A DNA stretch of 64,000 nucleotides from assembly GCA_918026815.1 (NCBI GenBank), contig CAKJVC010000123.1, positions 248,001 to 312,000 on the forward strand, in the 5' to 3' direction. Shown here in pieces: positions 10,001-21,998 of this stretch. The notes under the pieces were generated by a model. It worked only from the letters and a program-made list of their open reading frames with translations. It ran no database searches and was not told the origin of the DNA. This DNA comes from Chalara sp. BL73 (lineage: Eukaryota; Ascomycota; Leotiomycetes; Helotiales). Every line of letters begins with the position of its first letter. Within the stretch, counting starts at the first letter, position 1. Position numbers and translations under genes: made by a program.

Positions 10001-12840
10001 CCGTCCTTGCTACTGGCGCTTGTAGTTTCTCTGCTAAGACTGAAATATGACGGAGTGACGAGACCTAGATCAGGTGTCATTTGAGGTGTCGAGCCTGGCG
10101 AGTGGTGGCCGTGAAAGTCGAACGAAGTAGACCTAGACGAGCTGATGGAAGTCGCTCGCACAAAAGGACCTTGTTTGAGCAGATCTGGTGCAGGCTCATT
10201 GGTGGAGCTATTAAGGACTCGTTTTTGGCGACCAATGAGACCCATTCTAGAAAGTCCAAAATCTGTCAACTTTAAATGTCCTTTCTGATCAATCAGCAGA
10301 TTATCCGGTTTGAGATCGCGATGGACTATGCCACGATCATGAAGATGTTCAACTCCTAGAATAACCTCCCCCAGGTATTTCTTTGCCCAATCTTCTGGCA
10401 GGCCGCCAAGAATCTTGATCAGGGAAGCACAATCTCCTCCATTAAGATATTCCATAACTAGATAGAGGTAATCCTTGCTTGAGAAGGTCCAGTACAACTT
10501 CGCTACAAAGTCGCTCTCTCCCTGCCACATCATAATAGCTCGTTCAGCCTTAACATTGGTGACCTGATTTTTTGCCACCATATCGGCTTTCTTCAAAACC
10601 TTGATAGCAAAATAGTCTCCAGTTGATCTCTTCTTCGCCAGATAGACACTACCGAAAGCGCCTTTGCTAATTGGTTTAATGATCTCGAAATCCTTAATTG
10701 AGGGAGGAACAGCACGAGCCTGTGGAGCACTAACAGCATTTAGACGAGGCGAAGGTGGAGGACGATTCGGGTCAGAACCAGCGGCTGACGATTGCCTTCT
10801 ATGATGATGCGGTACCATCGCTGGAGAGCTGAACTCGCTTCCAGGAAGCATTGGCGATTGTGTAGGAGAAACGATTCCTTCATGTGCTATCGGAAGGACT
10901 CCGCGAGGCTTCGTGATCCGAAGTGGCGATGATGGCTGTCCCAGACGGACAGGAGATTCCTGTCGATGGGGTGATCCAGGCGTAGGAAGAATAATACTAC
11001 GCCGGTTACGACGAGAACTGGCAGCTCGACGAAGGTCACCGAACTCGGACACAGGAGAGTCGGTCCTTGGTGGAGCCCGGGACATCAATGATGTGGACCG
11101 AACAGATCCCTCGCTATCACCAGCATCACTCTCAAAAAATAAAGATTGTCGCCGAGAACCTTGAGATTGATAACCTTGTGCACCTGCATGAGATCGCGGA
11201 GTAGGGCATTCCTTTGGACTGTTCGATCCCGTGGACACTGCAGCCGAGGATGATCGCCTATTCTGCGCGTGCCCCAGCTCAGCTTCTCGTAGAGCCATGG
11301 CCAAAGAGGATGGTCCATCGAACGAGCCACTGAATACGCCCTCCTCCGCTGGGCAAGGTACATCATCCTCCTCATCCGAGTCGCTCAGTACTCCAGCGGC
11401 TATGCGGGCAGCCTTCCTAATTGCTTCGTCGATACATTCCTGAACAAGGATTGAAAACTCCATGCGAATACGCTCCGAGTACTCAATTATCCTTCGATGA
11501 CGGAGAACAGCATCAACCTTAGCCTTAGCAGTCGCCTCGCTATCTGAACAGAGGAGAGCTAAGCCTTGTTCCTGCTCTAAGGTGTTCGTGCTCGGCGATT
11601 GCCAGTGGATCACCTGGGAAATGCGGCTTTCGGATTGTGGAGACTGGGCGCGAAACTCGCCAGGAGTCTGCGCCAGAGCTTCCTTGATGGCTGGCGTACT
11701 GATCTCAATAGCAGTATCACAGAGATCAAGCAGCAGCTCAACAATTCTGGCTTGTGGGCGTCGAATAGCGAAAGATCTGGCGCGTGAGTGTGAAAATCCG
11801 GACGCGGGCCGCTCTCTTGATTGTCCAGCAGGCGTACCAGGAGAAGCAGTGCCTGATGAGGAGGATGAAATGGTGGCTGGGCCGATTGGGAACCCCTTGT
11901 ATTCGGCGGCTGGAGGTACCAACGGTTGCTGGTCTCCTGAGAGAGGCCTGCTTTTGCGGGCCTCGAGGGCATCCAGGACCTTCACAATTGCATGGCGGTG
12001 TTCTGTGAGGTTTTCTTGACACATCTGCACTTCCATTTCGGCCTTGTGTTCTTGAAGACAGAGCTCGCTGTGCTTCTCGAACCACCACGATGGAATTTGA
12101 CGCTCGCAGATCCGGCATAGAACTGGCAAGGGTGGTGGTAATTTAGCAGCATCATCCACACCAGCTTCAGCCAATGTATTAAGATAACTTGCAAGAACTT
12201 CAGCGCCTGAGCCTAGTGATTCCACGATCACTGCTGGTAGATCAATTTGAATTTCCCTCGGTGCTATCCAGGGCCGGATCATCCACATTGTCTACACAGG
12301 ATCATCAGCAAACAGCGTAAATGTAGCGACAATGGAACTTACGTGACTTTCACCTCCAGACGACCGATCATAAACCATGATGCCTTGTCCTTCCAAATCA
12401 ATTGTCTCTTGCCGGCTGTCGGCTGATGATTCGCCTTCGCCGACATCTTCTCGGGCATCAGGAGAAGCCAATTTCGACTCGAGTCCCAGCTGGACTGTGA
12501 AGCGGATGATCTGACTGCGGGAATCATCCTTCTTCATAGACTCCACCGCCTCCTTGAATATATCCTTGTTCTCGCCCACCAAAATCTCCTCAATGCGTTT
12601 GTCTTGGACCGACTCAAGAGACGTACCGATGACATCTACCCAGGAAGGGCTAACCCAGCGAATGATGCCCTCCAGGCTGAGGTCCATGATAACATTGAGA
12701 GTCTGCTCGGCAGCCTCTCTCAGATCCTCACTCTCCTCCCGCATATCGGCACTCAGGGAGCGTTCCATCTGGGTGCCCGCCGCCTGAGCACGCAGCTGTG
12801 AGACAGCCGGCGGCGCCAGCGTAGCAATACCTCCCTCCAT
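7099..12840 (-). CDS. rim15: RIM15-type PAS/zinc-finger protein kinase with receiver domain
   Basis: Exon 1 12840-12343, 51-bp intron 12342-12292 (GTAAGT...TAG), exon 2 12291-7099; about 1,896 aa, as expected for filamentous-fungal Rim15. Order of domains: PAS domain near residues 45-120; C-x2-C-x11-H-x3-C zinc finger near 225-244; AGC-type kinase near 698-1131 with GKGAFGSVY, HRDLKPDN, DFG and APE; degenerate receiver near 1490-1613. About 170 residues lie between DFG and APE, as in the Rim15/Cek1/Greatwall group. In the receiver the usual phospho-Asp is Glu (MMEFKLEKINGADV), so it is probably not a canonical phosphoacceptor. Rim15 is known to link nutrient and TOR/PKA signals to quiescence and stress through endosulfines. 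The reading frame is open upstream of ATG 12840 with no ATG, so a further 5' exon is possible. Confidence 0.93.
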
Positions 12841-15800
12841 CTTGTCTAGATTCCTGCGAACCAAAACCCCACCCCCAGCATCGACTTCGTCTTGTCCTGC
12901 TTTTCGAGAGTGCGTCCCTCGATCTGCTCCGTCATACGCGTCTTTGTGGTTGCTGATGTCTTCTTATGCAAGCTAGCGAGCTTAATTGTGTTTCCGCGCA
13001 AGAGGTCTGGCGTAAAGCCAGTCTGCTAGCAGGATCGGGAGACAAAAGACATCATGGAGGTTGATGCTGATGTCTCGGTGACTTGGTTTTTTTGGGGGGT
13101 TCAAGGTTGATAAGCGCTTAGTGTGAGAGCTTCGGAAATAATTGGTTTGCGGGAGGGGGAGACTTGTTCCAGCAAAGGAGAAAGCCAGCCCAACTCTATC
13201 TAACGTCAAGAGAGGTGTATCGCCGTCACAGGTGGGCGAATTGTATGAGCAATGGTTGTTGTTCGGGAGGGAGGTTGTTGTGGTTGCTGAGGAAGTTCGA
13301 GTTGCCAGGAGGATTTCCCTTAGGTTAGGTGGATGATAACCTCGCGTATGATTCCCACTTTACTTTTTGGTAGTCGGAGTCAAGCGTGAAGGTAGAAGCG
13401 GGGGTGTGAACATCACGTAGCCAATCACCCGTTCCTCAGGCTACAAAGCCAAACAAAGCGCGCCAGGTGAACCAAGGTTTTTCGAGCCTTGAGCCCTTGA
13501 GCCTGCAGCAGCGCAGCCTTGGGTGCAGCAGGAATTAATAAAACTGTAAGCACTCTGAGTTTATACTACTGCAATAATGCAAAAGCAAATTCAATTCAAT
13601 CATTCCCGGCGTCTACTAACTCTCAATACGCCCCCCTCAATGGACAGAATCCCGCCTTGGTTCCCTACCCTACTCTCTCCATCTGTGCGAGACACCACCC
13701 CCTTCGTCATCAGTAGTTCAAATCAATGCCCCTTTCCAACGTGTCAGGCCCCCCCTCCCCTACCGACGTATGAAGATTTGAGACATTTTGATCTGATCAT
13801 GGAGCACACGACAGAAATCCCATCCCTAGATAATGGTAGTGCAATGGAACGCCAATTAGATTACTTGGGGCATTCCCGAGACAGCCCACCCCAATTGATA
13901 AATTGATGAGCAACGTAGATTTTATCCCTGGGGTCCAAATTTCGGTGGCCACCCCCAATGACGACTGGCCTGGGGGGTCGAAGATCTCAACAATGGAAGC
14001 AATGGAAGCATCGCATCTCATCGACCGTTGTCTTGGCCGTCTGAGACGTACAGACTCACTTTCCATTGTTAAACTCAACTGTTGCCGTCATTTGGACCCT
14101 GGAGAACATTGTGACTAGGCTAATTATCCAGATTGTTGTCATTACAATGCCTCTCCTCATTACTAGACGAGCATCTTTCGGGTATCCCCATTTCATGCGT
14201 TTGATAGTATGTATGCGGCGTCGTCATCTGCGACTATCTGCTCATTCTCTCGGAACATGAGAACTTGCCGAGCATGTTGTGCTAGGGTGGTGATGGTGGT
14301 GAGATGCAGCAGTGCCTATACTACTGCGCTACAAGCCAGCTTCACGAACCTTCTATCAGATCTGCTGTTCCGTCAAATCCATTCTGGCGCCTGCTGCCAC
14401 AAATGTGTGTTGTTTATTGTTTTGGTAGTCCCTCCTCAGGGTGGCAAAAGGCTTGGGCAAAAAGCCTAGCAACAAGCTGACCCCTGGATCTATACCAGAA
14501 CTCACATATTTGTTTGTTTCCCTCCCCTCCAAACATTTTCTAAACATCCCACCATCATCTGCGTCTTCGCATGTTCTCCCACCGTCACACCGCCAGGCGC
14601 TTCTCCAATTACACGGCCGCATTTCAGCCAGAACCATGAACACAGCATATCCGGGTCCAACAACCTACATGACGAAATGCCCCCTCCCTGCACGTCTGAG
14701 ACTCTCGCATAAATGTTACTCCCTGCTTGAACCTCAGCGCGCACTACATTGGACAAAAGTCTCACTCAGCACGCAGCACACCTCCAAGGTACCGACTCTA
14801 CCTCATCACGACTGCGACCATCGGCGGTCCCCTCTCTCTTGTTCACCCAACCCTGGAGCCATTTAGAAGCATGCGATCAGCCCGAATTCTCCGCGCGGCC
14901 GTCAGCAGGTTATCGTATCGTCGAGCTGGTGGTGGCACGCGTGTGGCCAGCCGTTGAACATGTGTATCTGCTGTGCCCCGCCAAACGAATCCTGGGAAGG
15001 GCCACCAGACAACCATTCGACGCAGTGCATATCTCTTGCTCCTCTTTCCGTCTCTTTCGTGCACGGCAGTGAAACTCAATTCCCCTTACATTCAACGACT
15101 TCTCGAGTCAGGCGGCGGACACGGGGAACTTTTTTTTCTCTTAGGGCAAGGGCATAAACACAATAATTTAGTGACAGCCGTCCCAAGTTGCGGGGAACCA
15201 AGAACACACAACTAAGCGGAATGTGGGGTTTTAGCTTTGAACTTTGTTTGACTCGTCCACGTGACCCTCCTAAACCATTCTTATGGCATCTTTTGATTTG
15301 ACAATGCGAGATCTACGAAGCGTAGAGATGGCATCGTTCCCATTGGGTTGTTGAGGTTATATTTTTGGTACGCTCGGGAGGATGTAACGGATCGTGACCG
15401 TGTTTGGCGTTCCAGCGACAACTTGTTGGGATCTCCTTCATCCCGTTTCTGGGGGATTTGCGGTACCGTGACCGATATTCTGGCTTTTAGTCAATCGTGC
15501 GCTGGTTCCCCTTGTCAGTACAGGAATGGGGAAACTTTTTTTTAGGGGGGGGGGGGGGGGGGGAGCTTGGGGCTGTGCTTATGTCGTCTTCTGCAGAAGC
15601 ATATCTCGTGCCTGGGGATCCCCCGTAGGGGAACTCAAGGAAATCCTCTTTGGGGCATTTTTCAACGTCCTATATGTAGTCTATCTGCCGAAGATGTCTT
15701 GCCAATCTCGTCGCTGCACAGGAAATCTGCATGTCAATCCCTCAGGCGAATTTTTCAATGCGGCTGACCCGGTAATTATTGCATGCCCAAGTCAGCCATA

Positions 15801-16243
15801 TATATTCTAGGAGTATAATTGGGGGCAATCAGCCGTACCGTAAAGCCAGCGCGTTTCATCTATTCTCAGGATTATAAGACGCCTAATCAAGTGCTTAGCC
15901 GTTGAATTTGAATCTTCTCATCACGATGATGACGGTGAAGGTCGTCAGAGCTGATGATTATTTCTGGACATTCAGCTAGAAGTTCTGTTATGGTGTCTTA
16001 ACTACTCTACATGACTCGCTCCCATATCTCGTTTGCTGTAACTTGACTCTTGCATTTCCCTTGCTGCCGTGTTCTGATTCCAAAATCGATTGCCAGATAT
16101 TTATCAGTCCCATTCCCTGAGGTACTCAATGCGTGCCTATACTGATACATTAGTAAAGGTAAACTGTGTTCCACCGACAAGTTTGATAATGACTTGGTCA
16201 TACTGAGGTAAGTGATTACCTAATATCTATCGAGGACATGTAA
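12841..16243. other. Large intergenic region upstream of rim15
   Basis: About 3.4 kb with no gene I can support. Frames up to 141 codons occur (for example 14441-14866) but overlap several others and have no domain-like composition. A run of 19 G residues sits at 15545-15563. The proximal part probably contains the rim15 promoter and 5' leader. Confidence 0.5.
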
Positions 16244-16951
16244 CTAGTCTATGGATATATGGGCCGAACAACATACCAGAACCAATTTGGGGAATTTCCG
16301 TCCTGGATATCCCTCCTGTAGACTCGACATCCATTTCTTCCACATGTCAAACCTCTGCAATGGAAGGTAGTCTCGGTTCCAGCCATCTTCTTCATCAACG
16401 AGGCAGATTTGTGGTAAAGGTCCTTTCTTTGAGAAGCCCCCGCAGGTATCATGACGCCAGACGAAAAATACTTCCTCTAACTCTGAGCTAAGATTTATCC
16501 ATTTGCGGAAGTTTGCCTTGATTCTCGCTTCTACTTCGTCCTTGTTTTCCATGTACATTGTTGTGAAGCGCAAAGTTAGGTAACGGATATTATGAAGGTC
16601 GTGATTGTTAAGGAGCCAGAGACTATCGCTCAATGCCCAAGGCCCAAATCCATTATTTTCCTCTCCTTCATCGAAATAACTGTAATGATTGAGAATGTCA
16701 AGGGATGGATTGATATAGAGAGCTCTCGTGTAGTTGGCATTTCGTAACTTTCGATATTTCTTGAGGCCGCATTCGCGCGACTCCCTATTTGCATGAAGAA
16801 TTGGGGGGTTGTATGGGTGAGCTAACAACTGCAAACTTGTTCGCTTTGAATTAGGGGACGAGCCCCAGCTCAGAAATCGTGGCAGAATTGACAGCTTCCA
16901 AATTTCATGTCTGAGTTCTTCGGGAAGGCGAGGGAAGGGGGTAAAATCCAT
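16244..16951 (-). CDS. 2EXR-domain protein
   Basis: Single exon, 235 aa. It opens with the 2EXR signature FPRLPEELRHEIWKLSILPR, then PPILHANRESRE and YINPSLDIL, the usual order of conserved blocks in this fungal family, which is expanded in Leotiomycetes and Sordariomycetes. Its biochemical role is unknown. The C-terminal half is Trp/Glu-rich with no membrane segment or signal peptide. The frame is undamaged from ATG 16951 to the stop, in contrast to the related relic at 18.4-19.1 kb on the same strand. It lies at the edge of the decayed island, so it may be the surviving member of a tandem pair. Confidence 0.8.
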   Translation of the reverse strand: MDFTPFPRLPEELRHEIWKLSILPRFLSWGSSPNSKRTSLQLLAHPYNPPILHANRESRECGLKKYRKLRNANYTRALYINPSLDILNHYSYFDEGEENNGFGPWALSDSLWLLNNHDLHNIRYLTLRFTTMYMENKDEVEARIKANFRKWINLSSELEEVFFVWRHDTCGGFSKKGPLPQICLVDEEDGWNRDYLPLQRFDMWKKWMSSLQEGYPGRKFPKLVLVCCSAHISID

Positions 16952-17087
16952 ATCAGCCTTTAAGCCTGCCTTCGTCAGTCTAGTTTCTATCTATATTTCG
17001 AGGGGAACAGCCTACTCGCAGAGTTCAGGGTTTTTACAATCTCGACAATCGGTCCCGATATTGGAGGCAGGTCCTTATCTTGATGAT

Positions 17088-17793
17088 TCAGTGGTCAGCC
17101 TCGGTACGAACGATATAAGGAAGGGACTTCCAATCACCAAATATAATCAACGAGTTCGAAAAGCTCTTCGCTTCTTTCCAGATTGTTCGCAAGTGCTTCT
17201 GCATCTCCTCTCTTCTTACGGGATCTCTCGGGATCGAATCATCAGCGACCTGGTCGATAACTCTCGCTAACTCTTTCAGAGAGAATTTAGCGGCTCTCTA
17301 TACATTGTATGTCAGCAGCTGGATTCCAGTTTTCTGTAGCACCTATCGTATAGGGATCTCAGAAATACTCCCCAGCTATGGGCCAGCCTTGGTGGATAAC
17401 CTCACAAAACCTGTATATCAAAAAATGAAAATGGCTGAGGCAAACAAAAGAATTTTCTCGCACCTTTTGAGTCTGGAAAGCAATAATCCTTGCCGCCTCA
17501 TCCCTGGAATCCGATTTGAAGCTCTTTTGATAGCTCTTTGCTGCAGATGGCTCACTAGCAACAGTGGCAACCTCGTTGGACTTCCCATCCATGTTATCAG
17601 ATCCAGATCTTATCTCGCCGACCATCAGCTCCGTTCCTGGAGATTCCTCTAGCTTGATATCTTCAGCGGTGTCGATTTTTGGCTGGTATACAAAGAAGTT
17701 TCTTCATATATCGTCAGAGGTATGGGTGAAATTGACGATATGTTCTGATTTTGCTACGTTATTTCTTAGGACGCGTAGGATTTTGTTGGCCAT
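17088..17793 (-). pseudogene. Damaged unrecognised gene with one intron
   Basis: A protein-like frame starts at ATG 17793 and is broken by TGA at 17706-17704. It continues in the same frame to about 17464. A GT-AG intron (17463-17298) can then join it, in phase, to a second coding stretch that ends at TGA 17090-17088. The second exon is charged and coding-like (contains LKELARVIDQVADD and EEMQKHLRTIWKEAK). One change of CGA or TGG to TGA would explain the stop. I do not recognise the family. It could instead be chance open sequence, since no homology supports it. Confidence 0.35.
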
Positions 17794-18434
17794 AGGGACA
17801 CCGAAATAGAGCGCAGTTGGTTGACACGTGATTGAAGCGAGGCTGGTTTGACCTCCTAGATATCTGCTCCAGAAAACCGTTACTTTTGACGATTAGTATA
17901 AAGTAGTCATTGTAGCCTGATACGCAGTATTTATGTCATTGACGGCAGAAGTTCTCGCAGCAGCCCGAGACCCACCGCTATTCTCCCTACTGAGTCTAGC
18001 TATGAGGAACGGAGATTAGGTGCAAATATAGGCTAAGAATCTCCGCGAAAGGGTGCATAAACACATGGCAACTTAAATTAGAATGAGGATTGTGGTCCAT
18101 TGTTATTTTCTAGAGCGGAATTATTGAACCTAAATCCTAGTCCATATGCTACCCATACACCTCTCTCTATCCGGTTCTTGTTCCTGTTCTTGTTCTTTGA
18201 GCCTATAGTTGTATGCTAACTTTACAAAAAGACTGAGGGGTTTCCACCCTCATGTTCTATGTGGCCCTAGAATAATATCAGTCTTTCTATTAGATTCTGT
18301 GACGGAAATGATCTTCTACTAGACACTTTTGTCTTCGAGCTTCTCAAAGTCCGTACCATGATTAGTCTAGCAGCCTTCCAGCCAAAACACATCTTCTCTG
18401 TCTTCTCCAATGAAGTCTTCATACCCTGATATTT
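17794..18434. other. Intergenic stretch in decayed island
   Basis: A+T-rich sequence without a protein-like frame. Nothing further seen. Confidence 0.4.
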
Positions 18435-19059
18435 TCACATGGGCAGACTATGTCGATTCCAACCGCCCTCCTCGTCAATAATGATCCGGAGAAAAGGCGC
18501 CCGGTCTTCCGAGTAAATTGGACTATCCTCATGACACCAGATAACCGCGATCTCCTCCAAGTTTCTATTGACCATGAGGTGCTTTTGTAGCAATGCAGGA
18601 AGCATGCCTCGACAACCAACGCCATCGCCCATTGGCCTCCCAAGCAATCGTATTTATAGCAAAATATCGAATTCTCATGAGGATTGTTTGGGTTGGATAG
18701 CCGGGATAACCAGGAATGTAAGAGGAAGTCCGTAGCACCACGATATTTTTTCATGTAGGTAGTACACCAGTGTATCTAATCCTGAGGCGAAATATATCCA
18801 TCACCCTGGTGTATTTGGTGTCAAATAGTATTATGGCAGAGCTAGTTCTCTAGATTCTCGAGCTGCATGCAGTATAGGTGGCGTATACGCTTTTGCTGTG
18901 GTAACCATACTGATGCAGTTCTCACCGGTTTTTATTACCTCGTACCCTAGCGCCCGTGCCAGAATCGACAAGCTCCATATTCTCTCCCTGATGTTGAATA
19001 GTAGATTAGAGAAGATTGTGAAGTGCCCCAGAGTTCTAATGCGTTTTAACTTGCCAGCC
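18435..19059 (-). pseudogene. Relic of a second 2EXR-domain gene
   Basis: The minus strand from about 19059 reads HFTIFSNLLFNIRERIWSLS, the N-terminal 2EXR block, then PPILHAARESRELALP. It meets in-frame TAA and TGA, continues with IYFASGLDTLVYY (the family's third block), and then shifts frame. The tail NLEEIAVIWCHEDS...IDEEGGWNRHSLP near 18.45-18.57 kb matches ELEEVFFVWRHDTC...VDEEDGWNRDYLP of the intact 2EXR protein at 16244-16951. Blocks occur in the right order, so this is a paralogue inactivated by at least two stops and one frameshift. No start codon was found. Confidence 0.75.
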
Positions 19060-19759
19060 TCTGCATCTCACACCAGCAGTCAGTCACTATCAGTCGCTTT
19101 TGGGCGGCGGCAGACTTACTTTCAGTATTCAAAGCCTGGGCAAGTACAATGCGAGTGCTGGCCACAGAAATCTGCTTCTCTTCTAGAGCTTTGTTAGTAC
19201 TACCTTCTAGATATCGATACTTTATCATCCTCACGGTGCCTCTTAATAGCGGCAGTGCATAGCTTCGTCTGATCTTTAAACTCTCCTACAACATGTCTCA
19301 GATCTCTAACAAGAGTTCTGCCATACTATATCGAATCCAAAACCAACTCGATTTCGTAAATAGTACTCTTCGTCACGTCCTGTATTTGCAACCTCAGCCG
19401 TGGCTCTTTGTCAGAGACTTCATTTCAATACTAGGACACACTTACAATTACATCAATCAAATCACTAGCCATATCTTAGACAGTGTTGAAAAATTATCTG
19501 CATGTTGTCATTAGTGACTTGTCGGTGTTGCAAGATGCGGATATGGCTCAACCTGTTGTTATATCATCACAGATAAGCTCGGATACGTTTGGTTCCGAAA
19601 CACTATGGCGATCAGGGGGTTTACTTCATGTCTCACTCAAAGTGCCAACAAGGCAAATACATGAGTTTACATCAATGAAAAAATGAGCCTCTTTCTGACG
19701 CGCTTTAGTAGGAAATTTGGTTCAGTATTCCCTATAAATGGCTTACCTGTCTATTCACC
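19060..19759. other. Intergenic stretch in decayed island
   Basis: Mostly non-coding. A 62-codon minus-strand frame (about 19046-19234) has coding-like composition (SVASTRIVLAQALNTESKSA) but no partner exon or family match. Confidence 0.3.
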
Positions 19760-20400
19760 AGCCTACAAGAGTGTCGCCCCATCTTTTTCGAGTATAATGT
19801 ATTGGAATTGCGATCCTGTAATAAATATAAAGCATACTGTAAGCACGTCATTGATATAAGCATGCGAATATCAATGTATGGATCGTATTTTACAGTGAAG
19901 TTTCGTGAAATAAAGACAAGGGTTCCGCCTATCATTGGATTTATTCTACCCTGTATCTCCCTTATAATAGAAGGCTCAATACGCTCTCCTTTAGCCACCT
20001 TGGGGAATCTATAATATAGTAAACTGTTGGTTCCATTCTATACAGTGCTATGTCACCCCCTGCCATCTTATCTTGAGTCGTATTTGAGAGATCTGCCATG
20101 TCCTTCCAGAACATCCCACCGTTGTGGCTCAGCCATATGTAAGCTATCTTCCACCCTGATCTCAAGTATGATATGTTGGATATCCTCTTTACTATTTTGT
20201 CGCTGCACGTTGTCTCTTCTCGGTAGTATAACCTCTGAATGCATACTTCAGCATATAACTAGCATCACTCTTGTACTTCCTTTGAGAAGGATAAATTTGT
20301 CTGCATCGGCCATATCTGAAATGCCTGACATGTCCCCCATTCTTCTTTGCCCGATTCCAGATACAAGCGTCGCCCTCGTCTTCGTTGGCTTCGAGGTCAT
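19760..20400 (-). pseudogene. Degenerate unrecognised coding relic
   Basis: From ATG 20400 one minus-strand frame reads through about 130 codons of protein-like sequence, interrupted by TGA after about 50 codons and by TAA and TGA further on (includes RDNVQRQNSKEDIQHIILEI). Coding-like sequence resumes in other frames down to about 19760 (includes IIREIQGRINPMIGG and VFISRNFTVKYDPYIDI). It therefore carries several stops and shifts. The family is not recognised. Confidence 0.35.
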
Positions 20401-20538
20401 TGCTAAAAAAGCAAGCAGATAGGTGGCTAGGGTTTGCTGGCTTGTATTTAGATTTGTAAATGGCTGTTGGATATTTGATAGAGGTATTTCTAGACCAGAA
20501 GCTTAGCACCCATTCAAGTTATCAGTGTGAACCTTAAC

Positions 20539-21998
20539 CTACAAATTCTGCGCCTGAGGGGCGACTACGGTACCACCCTGCATAACACGAACCCGCTTCT
20601 TTTGATGTTCTGTATCGCAATAGCACTTATCTCCTTGTTCTCCACGGACTCTCTTCTGGCCGTTGCTGAGATTCATTTGTTGTTGAATCTGATTCGCTGA
20701 AGCCACTATCTTAGCTATTTCCGCCATCACTTCAGCCCTCTCAGTTGCCATTGGCTTTCCATCGCCTTTGCCTTCGTTCTTATACTCTTGAATTGTTTTT
20801 GGTCTCTGGTCTTTGTCGAATTCTTCTTTGCCTGTGACTTCATTGTCCCCGAGAATCCCTTCTGCAGTCTCGTGCCGAGCTTCATCGAGTCGGAGGCGCT
20901 TCTTTTGTTGTGATTGCTCCACGTCCCGATGCTCTCGATCCCTCTTCCTCTCGCTACCATTGTTAACTTGTGCTCCCTGTTCTTCATGTTGCTTAGTTGC
21001 GTAATAAAACTTAGGCCTCGCTAGCTCTACCCCTGCTGTTGTAGTCTTTAAAACATTTGAATTGGTCTTTCGCTCGACACTTGAATAGAGGTTCGTTGTC
21101 AGAGGCTCCCGAATAAGCTTTTTAGATATTAATCGAAGAATATTTCTCTGTGCTTTGAGCCAGTGCCTATCAAGACGTGTGGGAAATACCGTAGTTGATC
21201 TGCTACGTAACTCCTCTAGTGTGCCAATCTCTGGGTTTAATTGACCATCTCTCTTCCTCGTCTCCAGATGTACTCCACTGCGCGTAGTTCTTGCAGAACG
21301 CTCTAGTGCTTGAGATTGAGATTCAGTATCAGAAGGATTTATACTTGCGACATATCTGCAACCACCTTCTCGGAGTTTAGATAGACCTGTGACTGACAAT
21401 TGGGATAGGGCTGGTGCTGGAAGTTCGGAAATATTGGGTAGGGCTAGTCCCTGATGAGATAAACTCGTCGTTGCAGGGGCTTTAGGGAGTCCTTTAAGAT
21501 CACGTAGATTGCATGTTTTAATACCACAGGACGACCGGCCAGACAACCCGCCGGGCCGGGCGGACGGAAAGCTTGATGAAATGCAAGATGTGTGATTGAT
21601 CTGCTAGCCCAGGATGTTAGCGGCAAGCTAGACAAAAGATAGCGGAGACCTAGGGAGACTCTTTAGAACAGAGAAGATTGCACTCACTGGGTAATATGAA
21701 TCGCTAAGCCTCGAGCCCTTACGAGAGGTCGCTCGCCAAGCCTCGTCATGTTTGGTAGACGATTGGTTTAGCTTGTTATAGTCTTGCGGCATTCTGAGAC
21801 CAGGTATTGTAGGCATCTCACTGCGTGCAGGATTGGGAAGAAAATATGGATTGCTGTCCTGAGTATACTGATTAGATTGTTCTTGGCAGTTGGTGGTATA
21901 TGAAGAAAATCCCAGTTGCTCTGTGGATTGATATGTGGTGGGGGAAAAATGGTGCAAGGCTCGTCTTGTGCGACGGTTTGATAATCCTCAATATCCAT
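20539..21998 (-). pseudogene. Unknown disordered, charged protein with probable frameshift
   Basis: The main exon (21603-20539, 354 codons) is open and encodes a low-complexity Arg/Lys/Glu/Gln-rich protein containing EQSQQKKRLRLDEARHETAE and a Cys-containing tail. An 84-bp intron (21687-21604, GTGAGT...TAG) joins it in phase to an upstream exon open to about 21957. The likely N-terminus (ATG 21998, MDIEDYQTVAQDEP) is in a different frame, and the switch falls near the T5/C5 homopolymers around 21940-21950. Either there is a one-base indel (in the genome or the assembly) or the true start lies elsewhere. No domain recognised; possibly nuclear from its basic clusters. It could be a living lineage-specific gene if the indel is an assembly error. 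Confidence 0.45.

Noticed and set aside
11582..12019. 145-codon frame opposite rim15
   Set aside because: It is antisense to the coding exon of rim15 and mirrors its codon pattern.
14441..14866. 141-codon plus-strand frame
   Set aside because: It overlaps frames of similar length on both strands, has Pro/Ser/His-rich unordered composition and no family match; likely chance in stop-poor DNA.
15545..15563. Run of 19 G residues
   Set aside because: A simple homopolymer, possibly of uncertain length in the assembly; no associated structure found.
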